Source of the DNA: Camarhynchus parvulus | Lineage: Eukaryota > Chordata > Aves > Passeriformes > Thraupidae | Direction of reading: 5' to 3' | Assembly (NCBI RefSeq): GCF_901933205.1 | Contig: NC_044591.1 | Coordinates: 372,001 to 436,000 of the forward strand | DNA length: 64,000 nt | Shown: piece by piece, positions 35,637 through 44,228 of the stretch | Layout: each line of letters opens with the position of its first letter | Numbering within the stretch: position 1 is the first letter of the stretch | Position numbers and translations under genes: made by a program | Notes under the pieces: generated by a model | Told to the model about the DNA's origin: nothing | What the model saw: only the letters and a program-made list of their open reading frames with translations | Database searches by the model: none

Positions 35637-38600
35637 TGACTCACTCACTAACTCAGTGGAGGAAGCAGCCCTGCAGTAGCTCCTGGCACGTGCATAACCC
35701 TGCTAACAGCCACCTGCACCCTGAGTGACACTGACCTCCCCCGGGGTCACCGCTGCCATTAACCACCCACACCCCAGGGCAGGAGAACCTCTGGGAGGCA
35801 TTGCCAGGGATGCGTGGGCTTCCCTTGCCTTCTCACATCACTAAAAACCTGTTCTGAGTATTCCCCAAACGAGTCAGTGGTTTCAGTTTCCTGAAGATGT
35901 CACCTTGGAGCAAAGCAAGCAACTTCCCAGGTCCTGCCTTTGTTGTGTGATACACCTGGTTATCTGTCACCATTGCATTGCTTAGTGTCCTTTTCACTTA
36001 GCCCACAAAAGCCAGACCTCTAGGAAACTTCTGGTGTTCCCATTGCACCACTTGGACTTTGTGAGGAACCACCTCATTATTAAGAAGGAGATCTAGGAAT
36101 AGCTGTGGCTCATGGAACTCAGGGGTGGCAGAGCTGGGACTTCTCCAGTGTCAGGACAGATGCACAGGCCTGTCTGTCCTTGTCAGGGTGTCTGGAATTG
36201 TCTTTTCTTCAGCTCCTACATTCCTCTTTGCCAAAACACTTATCCTTGGGAACTGATTTTGATGCTTCTTGTAGGTTTTGAGGGAGCAGAGGTGGCATTG
36301 CTGGTGGGAAAGAGGAGGAGAGGCAGGACAAGGCAGGGAAGCTCTCCCAGAGCTCTTTTGGCTTGGAAGAGGCAGGTTGTTTCCACAAGTTAATAGGAAA
36401 AAAAAAATCTCATTAATCCTGTGGTGTCAGGACAGGGGCTTGGGGCATGGAAGGTTTGTTCAGGGAATTATTTTGTTCTCACTTCAGTCATGTTCCTGAG
36501 CAGTTGAACACTGGGATGAGCAGTGTGGGGAGAGCAGGTAAGTGTTAGGTGGGCACAGCCCCCAAATCCCCATGATCCTTGTTCCTTCCAGCTCAGGGAG
36601 CAGCAGGGGAGCTGGAGCCTTCCAGAGCAGGGCAGAAAAAGGAGTGTAAGGAGTAGAATGGGCATTGCAGCTGTTGGCTCATAGACAAAGGTGGCATGGG
36701 ACCTTTGGGACAGTGATTTCTGTGTGTGGCTGGACATGCAGGGGCAGAGGAATGTTTGCAGGGCAGCCTGGGCAGCGATGGGGACATCAGGATCTTGTTT
36801 AGATGCTTTTGTTGTTGACCTTAACTTCAGGTCAGTGTTTGTACTGCAGAATACAGGGAGTGCATTCCTGCTCTGCAGCTCCTCAGTTCCTTCATGGGTC
36901 ATTCCTAAGGGATGTATTCACTGGGAACCATTTCATGTTCTCCTAAAATTTACTGAGCTTTCTTTAAGCAGGTTTTGGCTCATGAGTCTTGAGGCAGCAC
37001 AGCCTTGGAGGAAATATTCCCGTGAATTCCCATGACTGGGGCTTTACTGGTGGGACTTGGCCACCAGTCTGTCAGAATGGGATCCAAAACTTTCCTTTGG
37101 ACCCAGTTATGGCCCTGCCCTTACTGTGCTTGTAAATTCCAAGTGTTTTCCTGATTTTATCACAGTTAGATTTTTGTCTCTGTTACATTTGAATCTGCTT
37201 ATAATGATCTGTGAGAAGCTGTCACCATTAGGAAAATATTCCAGGCTTTATTCCCAGTTACATCTGTCATGTGCTGCACCAGGACAGGCACAGAGACACC
37301 TGGGCTGTGGATGAGCTGTTTGTTTTCTTCAACCCAAAACACCCATGGTGTGGACTGGGGGTGCAGACAGGGATTTTGGCCCCTGCCATGTGCAGGAGAG
37401 TCACAGCTGTGGGAGCAATTTCATCCTGAACCCAGCGCTCACAGGGTGCTCGAGACCAACAGAAACAATTCTCCTCACAGGAGAGTTTTTAAACTTGGTT
37501 AAACTGTGTAACACAAGCTGAGAGCTTTGAGACTGAGATTCATAAGCTAGAAAATGCTAAATAAGTAAATTGGCCTCAGCAGGGCTAATATTTATTGCAG
37601 CAACTCCACCTTCCCTTTGAAGGCAGCAGCAGCGCCGTGGGGTTTGCAATTCCCTGTGTCCATCCCAGCTTTTATTAACATGTGCCTTGTATTGATTCTG
37701 GGTCTCCTTCAGGCAAATAATGGATTGTTCTTCAGTGTTACTGCCTGTAATTATTAGATCTTTAAGGTCCTCAAATGAGCATGATTTAAGCACCTGAAGT
37801 TGAGTGACAGCTTTATGAGCAGGGCTTTTTCCTGGCTGGAAATGCCTGCCCTGGAGTTGGACAGTTACAGTGGGAGTTGGTGGAGCCAGTTAATGCTGAG
37901 GGAAATGTGACCCCACTGTGAGAGAGAGAATAGCAGAGATTTGGGGTGTTACCAATAGTGGCTGAAGGGAAATGGAATAATTGCAGCAGTTCTGACTGGA
38001 AGTTAAGTGTGCATCAGTAATCCCTGATTCTGAGATCACACGAGAAAAAACCTCACTTCATAGGGGACAGAAAACAGCCCCTGCAAACTGTTTTGGGCAG
38101 TATTTTTGAATACACTGTCAGCTTGTGTTTTTTCCCCAAATGCTGTGGCACATGTAGCTATTCCCTGCTGGAATTGCTGCTCCATTTCCCACTTCCTGCA
38201 CAGACTTTCTCTGTTTTTTCTTTCTGAGTGAGGCTGTGGAGTCACTTTGTTGCTTTTGATCCTCACAAAGCACACTTGAGAACAGCAGTTTTCTTCTAAC
38301 CTGAGCTCCAAAATGCAAATTTTTGTTACATTTTGAACCTGCCTAAAACCCCTTCACTTATGAAGTGACTTGGGGAGTGTGGGGTTTATTTTAGAAATGG
38401 GTGCTCAGAAGAGGCTGCTGTGATTAGAAACAGAAATCAGAAATACAAGTTGAAATGTGGTTGTTTCCTTTCAACTTGAACTGTGTTTGAGATGGGTTTG
38501 CTGCTCATGGCTCAGCCTCTCACTTGAGGTTGCTGGTGGAGTTTATTCCAGTTTTAACTTGGGGTTGCTTGAGTTCCTCTGGGTGTAACTGGTACAAGAG

Positions 38601-38929
38601 AATGGGCTTGGCTGGATGCTGCTGTGGAAAAGCTTTGAGACTTAGAGAGGTTGGGAGTTCACTCCCTGAACTGACCCAGCTGACCATTCTGTAGCTTTTT
38701 TGGGGTATTTCAAGTCAGAAAGTGATGGGAAACTGCTGCAGTCACTTCCCTGTCTGCATCCATGAGTGTGTGAAGGAGCTGCCACATGTAAATACCAAAA
38801 GAGCTTTTCCCCTTCATTTTATGATTTAGTAAATAATGAATAAAACAGAGGGAGTCAGAGGGGAAGGAAACAAGCTTTGCCTTGAGCCAGCCAAAAGAGC
38901 TGGGGAAGCAGGACCTGGGGGTTTGTGCT

Positions 38930-39175
38930 GCAGCTCCTGCTCCTGAAGGAGGGACAGCACAAGAGGAAATGGCCTCAAGCTGCACCAAGGGAGGTTTTGG
39001 GATATTGGGAAAATTTCTTCATGAGGAGGGTGCTCAGGCACTGGAAGAGGTGGAGTCAGCATCACTGGAAGTGTTCAAACAATGTGTGCATGTGGCACCT
39101 GGGGACATGGGTTAGGGATGGACTCGATGATCTTAGAGGGTTTTTCCAACCTAAACAATTCCACAATTCTCTGAT
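38930..39175 (+). mobile_element. CR1 LINE fragment, sense
   Basis: 'aggaaatggcctcaagctgc', 'ggaaaatttcttcatgagga', then 'ggtttttccaacctaaacaa' and a decayed terminal repeat. Confidence 0.87.
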
Positions 39176-39642
39176 CTTCACATCTCAGGGCTGCAGCTCC
39201 TCAGTTCCTGCTGCATTGCCCATGCAGGCACCTCCTCCTCCCCGCCCCAGGCCAGGCTCAGGTTATCCCACCAAAGGCTGGGGCCTGGTGGCACCAGAAA
39301 ACTAAAAATTGATAACAGGGGCATGAGAAGCTTGAGTGGAGTGCAGAGCTTGGGTGACAACTTGAACTTTCCTCTTGCTTCCATTCTCCAAACCTTCCCC
39401 CCGGGCTCCATGGACCCATCACAACATCCAGCCATGAGCCTAGGAGAAAAATAGAGGAATGCCCATGTTTGCCAGACTGAGCTTAGCATAGGTTGGTTTT
39501 CAGGCTCTTACCCCAAATTTCTATTTTGGTGCAGCTTTGGGGTGCAAGGGAGCACTCCTGGCACTGGGAGCCATGGCCTGGACATACAGAGCTCGTGGTG
39601 AACCCATGAAAAGCAGGGAGATCACAGGGGGCTGGGGCTCTC

Positions 39643-40044
39643 CTGGATTGTGACGGTGCTCACAGGGGTCCGAGGATGAGGGAAGAGACGAGGATCTGAC
39701 TCCATGTTTCAGAAGGATTGATTTATTATTTTATGATATATATTACATTAAAACTATACTAAAAGAATAGAAGAAAGGATTTCATCAGAAGGCTAGCTAA
39801 GAATAGAAAAGGAAAGAAAGAATGAGAACAAAAGCTTGTGTCTCGGACAGAGAGTCCAAGCCAGCTGGGCTGTGATTGGCCATTAATTACAAACATCCAC
39901 ATGAGACCAATCACAGATGCACCTGTTGCATTCCACAGCAGCAGATAAGCAATGTTTACATTTTGTTCCTGAGGCCTCTCAGCTTCTCAGGAGAAAAAAT
40001 CCTAAGGAAAGGATTTTTCATAAAAGATGTCTGTGACACTGGAT
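39643..40044 (-). mobile_element. Solo LTR of an endogenous retrovirus with 6-bp target-site duplication
   Basis: The LTR spans 39649-40038 (390 bp) and is bounded by TG...CA. The hexamer CTGGAT occurs immediately on both sides (39643-39648 and 40039-40044), a perfect 6-bp duplication. Read on the - strand it has a normal LTR layout. It starts TGTCACAG, with CCAAT-type boxes ('gattggtc', 'gccaatcacag') in the U3-like part. Next comes an AT-rich region with the polyadenylation signal AATAAA (complement of 39722-39727). It ends CCGTCACA. No internal retroviral genes are present. I recall this as an abundant songbird LTR family. The 6-bp duplication fits a class II (beta-like) retrovirus. Confidence 0.9.
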
Positions 40045-41711
40045 CTCTGCTTTTCCTTGGTGGCACATTGATCGTTGATTTTATTACTCTGGGCAGGGAG
40101 TGATTGGGGAAGAAAATGAAGAAAATGATGGTAAATAAAAGGATTTGGCAGGGTTGGGGTGTGTGAGCAGTGACTAAAGGGAAAATGGCAAGGAAGGGCA
40201 GAGGGGTAGGCAGGAGGTTTGCAGTGGAGGAGCCCCAGGCTGTGTCCCAGCATGGGAGCCTCCAGGAGCCTTGGGAGCCTCCAGGGACCAGCTGGAGGCT
40301 CTGGAAGGAGCAGCTGGCCTTGCCCAAGGAGCTCCCAGTGCTGGGAGTGTTCCCTGGGTGCTCCCAGCAGATTCTGTGGGTGCAGCAGGAGCCTGAGGAG
40401 CAGATTCCATGGGTGAAGTCTCCCCATCTTTAGCAGAGGGGTTTTCCTGCACTGCCCTGTGGATGGAGGTGCTGTTGATAGAGAGAGGTCTCACTTCTGC
40501 CTCCAGCCCTTTTCACTCTGCATAAACACACACCTGTGTGGGGCTTATTAAATTTTTCCAACCCTCCCTCAGTGAGACGTGCTGCAACATGCTTGCAGCT
40601 TAAAAATGACCATTACTCAGTGAATTACAGTGAAAAAAGAAAGACTTTTACGCTTTCTGGTGTCTTTGGATATCGAAAAATCACAAACTGGTGATTCTCA
40701 CCATAAATTCAGCACCTGACTTGGTTCATGCCACACTCCTGCATCTCCCCATCTCCCAGCCACACACAGGTTTTATCAGAGCAGGACCGTGGTGGGCTCT
40801 TGTTCTTCTCATTTGCTTTCTCCACCCTCACTTCCAAACTTTTCTCCCCAAACAGTTCTCTTCTCCTGGTTCAGGTCACACTTCCAGCGTGCTGGGGACA
40901 GCTCTTCATCCAGGTTGACAGGGCTGGACATAAATCATTGTGCTCACCTTAACAATGTCTGTTTATCTGAAAGAGTCATCCAGGGCTTCCCTGGAGAGAC
41001 TGTTTGCTGTGGGGAACAGCTCAGGTGTCATGAAGTCTTCAGCAGCACCAGAATGGCCATTTTAAGCTCATTGCCATGTTGAGGACAGAGACATCACAAC
41101 TTCCTTCTGTCCTCCCCACCCTCCCCAGACCTGGGGTGGGTAATCCCAGCTCATCCCTTCATTCCCCTCTCTTCTTTTCTCACTCCTCCTGGCACAGTTA
41201 CTCCCTGCAGCACATCACTGCACAGCAGCCAGCAGGATTCAGTGTGATGTGTGGTGGCCTAATTATTATAATTACTTTTTACTGAACAGTTAAATATGTG
41301 GAATTTCTTCCCCTCCCAGTCTTGGTGCAGAAAAGGAGAGAAATCCATGATTGGAGCCAGGGTTTCTGCTTTATCTGCTCTCTCTGTACCACTGAAAGAG
41401 ACCAGAAGGAGAAATATTTGATGTTTTAGGAACAGAGCAAACACAAAGTCTTTCTGTAGTGTCGCATTTCATGCAGTAAATCATGGTTTGATTGGTTTTT
41501 TTGTTTGTTTGTTTTTTAAACTTTTATACTTGGATGTGAAACTTTCCTAGGAGAGTTCTGACCCTGTGGGACTCTGGCAGCAGAGTCCATGGTGCCACTC
41601 AGGGTCTTTCCCTGGCTGTTTCTGGAAGGGATGAGTCAGGGCAGGGCAGAAGCTGACTGCAGCTGTGTGCATTTAGGGTGCATGTTGTATCCTACTCCTT
41701 CCTGTTGATCT

Positions 41712-41771
41712 GTAAGCTGTTCCATTGGCTTTCTTTCTGTTTCCTGCTGCTTTCTTGCTTCGTTATTGAAG
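41712..41771 (+). promoter_or_regulatory. Microexon upstream control region: pyrimidine tract with TGC motifs
   Basis: This is a C/T-rich stretch with 'ctttctttctgtttcctgct' followed by 'gctttcttgcttcg', then a weak AG. It combines possible PTB-type CU-rich sites with UGC elements, as expected of a repressed and tissue-activated microexon. The function is inferred from sequence pattern alone. Confidence 0.5.
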
Positions 41772-41792
41772 GGAGGATTCAGACCTATACAG
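41772..41792 (+). CDS. EIF4G3: EIF4G3 21-nt microexon (GGFRPIQ)
   Basis: 21 nt, 7 codons GGFRPIQ, phase 0 at both ends. Recalled long eIF4G3 isoforms contain GGFRPIQ directly before FFQRPQ, and the canonical human protein lacks it. The acceptor is weak (cgttattgaag, purines at -3 and -4), but a long pyrimidine-rich tract precedes it. TGC triplets lie at 41745, 41748 and 41756, about 14-27 nt before the exon, which is the arrangement of microexons activated by the neural splicing factor SRRM4. The donor is CAG|GTAACT. Neural microexons have been reported in eIF4G genes. That this is the same exon is inferred. Confidence 0.9.
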
Positions 41793-42926
41793 GTAACTCC
41801 AACTCCTGGTTCTGCATGGCATCAATGTCTCTCACCTGGTCACTCCTCTGTCAGTGAATGCCTCAGTGTGCAGTGCATCCCTCCCCTCCTGAGCTCTGAG
41901 CTCAGAGCCAGGGCCTGCAGCCCCGTGCCCATCCCAGGGGCAGAGCCAGCCCAGTGCCCATCCCAGGGGGCAGAGCCAGCCCAGTGCCCATCCCAGGGCC
42001 TGCAGCCCCGTGCCCATCCCAGGGGCAGAGCCAGCCCAGTGCCCATCCCAGGGGGCAGAGCCAGCCCAGTGCCCATCCAGGGTGCAGAGCCAGCCCTGTG
42101 CCCATCCCAGGGGCAGAGCCAGCCCAGTGCCCATCCCGGGGGCAGAACCAAGGCCTGCAGCCCAGTGCCCATCCCAGGGGCAGAGCCAGAGCCAGCCCAG
42201 TGCCCATCCCAGGGGCAGAGCCAGCCCAGTGCCCATCCCACTGTGCAGATTCAGAGCCAGCCCCATGCCCATCCCAGGGGCGGATCCAACCCTGTGCCCA
42301 TCCCAGGGCTGCTCCCAGCACAGGAGGGTGGGCATGGGTCTCTGCCAGGGCTTGCTTGGCTGCCTGGGCCTGGCCCATCTGCCAGGGCAGCACCTTATGC
42401 CAGCGTGCAAGGCTTTGGGACCACCCTGGTTGCCACCCTTTGGAAAACAGGGCAGGACAGGTGACCTGGATGTGAAGGAGAGGCACGAGGTGCCTCTGAC
42501 CTCTGTGAAATTCTGCATTTTTAGCTCTTCTGGAGATAAATTGGAACAGTTGCCTTGATGTTTTATTTCCCTGGGGTATTTATAAAGGTGGGGTTTTTTA
42601 GCAGCCAGCCCACCTTATAAAAAGAGAATTAGACAATCTCATTTTTCTAAAGTTGACTCTGAAGGTTCAGCTGTAAAATTCAGGGGATACAAACTAATAA
42701 TTCTTAGTTTGTAAAGTTTCTTGTCTGTTTCTACCTTGTAAAATAGAAAGCCATAGATGGCCCTGCTGTTCACAGAGAAACAAGGACTGTCCTGCAGTTT
42801 TCTGCAAGTGTGGCAACCCCTGGAAACTAACACCATAACTATAATATTGTAAGGATATTTCCAGTTATTTCCCAGGAAGTCTGACCAGTTCTTTGTTTTC
42901 TCTCCTCTCTCCCTTCCCTCTCCTAG
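41793..42926 (+). other. Intron, 1.1 kb, between the exons at 41772 and 42927
   Basis: More than a third of it is the 29-bp minisatellite at 41901-42309. The 3' end is a strong pyrimidine tract ending ccctctcctag. I see nothing recognisable in 42310-42880. Confidence 0.88.
41901..42309. repeat. Minisatellite, about 29-bp unit, about 14 copies
   Basis: The unit is 'gcccatcccaggggcagagc' plus 'cagcccagt', with some copies interrupted by 'ctgcagccc'. It begins 109 nt downstream of the 21-nt microexon donor. It is C-rich on this strand and open in several frames on both strands, which produces repeat-derived ORFs (for example about 230 codons on each strand). Confidence 0.93.
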
Positions 42927-43106
42927 TTTTTTCAGAGGCCTCAGATCCAGCCTCCAAGAGCCACCATCCAGAACAGCAGCCCCTCCATCCGTCCCGGAGC
43001 GCAGACCCCGACTGCCGTGTACCAAACCAACCAGCACATCATGATGGTGAACCACCTGCCAATGCCCTACCCGATGCCTCAGGGCCCCCAGTACTGTATC
43101 CCACAG
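42927..43106 (+). CDS. EIF4G3: EIF4G3 coding exon (FFQRPQIQPPRATIQNSSPS... PABP-binding region)
   Basis: 180 nt, 60 codons, phase 0 at both ends. It starts FFQRPQIQPPRATIQ, contains SIRPGAQTPTAVYQTNQ and NQHIMMVNHLPMPYPM, and ends GPQYCIPQ. It is nearly identical to recalled human eIF4G3, with only a few conservative changes. This N-terminal stretch, with the next exon, is where the poly(A)-binding protein contact of the eIF4G family maps, and it helps close the mRNA loop between cap and tail. The assignment to this exon is inferred. The acceptor is ccctctcctag and the donor is CAG|GTAACT. There is no signal peptide or membrane segment. Confidence 0.97.
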
Positions 43107-43244
43107 GTAACTCCAGCATCCAGGCACCTGAGGAGCTGCAGAGCAGTGTTTGATCCATGGGGGCTGTCTCAGGAGCTGCCAGGAGGGTGTGGGGATGTGT
43201 CTGTGAAATCAGGCTGGTAGTTATATGTCATGTGCCAGGGCAGG

Positions 43245-43475
43245 TCTAGATGAGGTATTGGGAAAAGCTCCTTCGTGGAGAGGATGATGGGGCATTGGCA
43301 GAGGCTGCCCAGGGCAGTGGTGGAGCCAGCATCCCTGGAAGGGTTGAAGAAATGTGTGGATGTGGCATCTGGGGACAAGGTTTAGGAGTGAGCTTGGCAA
43401 TGCTGGGGGAACAGTTGGACTTGGTGGTTGTAGGGGGCTTTTCCAGCCTAAATGATTCCAGGGTTCTGTGGTTCA
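43245..43475 (+). mobile_element. CR1 LINE fragment, sense
   Basis: 'ggcagaggctgcccagggca', 'gatgtggcatctggggacaa' and the tail 'ggcttttccagcctaaatga'. Confidence 0.87.
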
Positions 43476-43779
43476 GCCTCTGTCCTTTCTCTGTATGAAG
43501 TGTTTGTTTTTCTGTGCATGGAGGCAGTAGGAACCAATCACCTCTTTTGGGCCTCCCTCAAACACAGGAGGAAACCAATGTCTTGGACATTTAAATATTG
43601 GACTAAATATTTAGTGCTCTAAAAATACCTAATTTGACTGGATGGATCCACAGGCACTCCAGAAAACTTTGGGCCTCATAACACAGTGTTGCAATCAGGG
43701 CAGGGGCTCTGTTCTACCTCAGCTCCTGTGTCCTCCCTGCCTTGGCTTTACCTTCCTTTTGGCACTAACATTTGGAGAG

Positions 43780-43997
43780 GTTTAGGTGGATATTGGAGAA
43801 AACTCCTTCATGGGAAGGGTGGTCAGGCACTGGCAGAGGATACTTGGGGCAGTGCTGGAGTCCCCATCCCTGGAAGTGTCCAGGTGTGGATGTGGCACCT
43901 GGGGACATGATCAGTGGTCACCTTGGTGCTACTGGTTGATGGTTGAACTCAGCGATCTTAAAGATCTTCTCCAACCTCAACAATCCATTATTCTGTG
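43780..43997 (+). mobile_element. CR1 LINE fragment, sense
   Basis: 'ctccttcatgggaagggtgg', 'gatgtggcacctggggacat' and the tail 'cttctccaacctcaacaatc'. It is the same subtype and orientation as the copy 300 bp upstream. Confidence 0.87.
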
Positions 43998-44113
43998 CTG
44001 CCCAAAGCTGTCATTAACCAGTGTGAGGATCAGATGCCTGTTGATGAGGGGGGCTCAGGTACAGCTTGCCCCAGTCCTTGTGCAGTGATTGATGGTTGTT
44101 TCTGTCCCCCCAG

Positions 44114-44228
44114 TATCGTCACAGTGGCCCCCCATACGTCGGGCCACCACAGCAATATCCTGTGCAGCCACCAGGACCAGGACCCTTCTACCCAGGCCCA
44201 GGTCCTGGAGAATTCCCCAATGCCTATG
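44114..44228 (+). CDS. EIF4G3: EIF4G3 coding exon (YRHSGPPYVGPPQQYPVQPP...)
   Basis: 115 nt, 38 codons plus one base (phase 0 to 1). It starts YRHSGPPYVGPPQQYPVQPP, contains GPGPFYPGPGPGEFPNAY and ends with the first base of a Gly codon completed at 47465. It is Pro/Gly/Tyr-rich, disordered, and nearly identical to recalled human eIF4G3. It probably contributes to the PABP-contact region together with the previous exon. The acceptor is tgtccccccag and the donor is ATG|GTGAGT. Because it starts in phase 0 and ends in phase 1, it can only be skipped in frame together with the 47465 exon. Confidence 0.97.

Larger units (their letters stand above)
35576..41771 (+). other. Intron, 6.2 kb, between the 33-nt and 21-nt exons
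   Basis: It holds a G-rich tract just downstream of the donor (35619-35636), one CR1 fragment (38930-39175) and the solo LTR (39649-40038). It ends in a long pyrimidine-rich region (41712-41764). I recognise nothing else in 35640-38920, 39180-39640 or 40050-41700. No conserved exon is visible on either strand. Confidence 0.85.
43107..44113 (+). other. Intron, 1.0 kb, between the exons at 42927 and 44114
   Basis: The shortest intron in the window. Two CR1 fragments in the same orientation fill about 45% of it. The second ends about 115 nt before the next exon, near where the branch point must be. It ends with tgtccccccag. I see nothing in 43480-43775. Confidence 0.88.

Noticed and set aside
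41766..42558. Overlapping 170-230-codon open frames on both strands
   Set aside because: Produced by the 29-bp minisatellite at 41901-42309. The only real coding sequence nearby is the 21-nt microexon at 41772.
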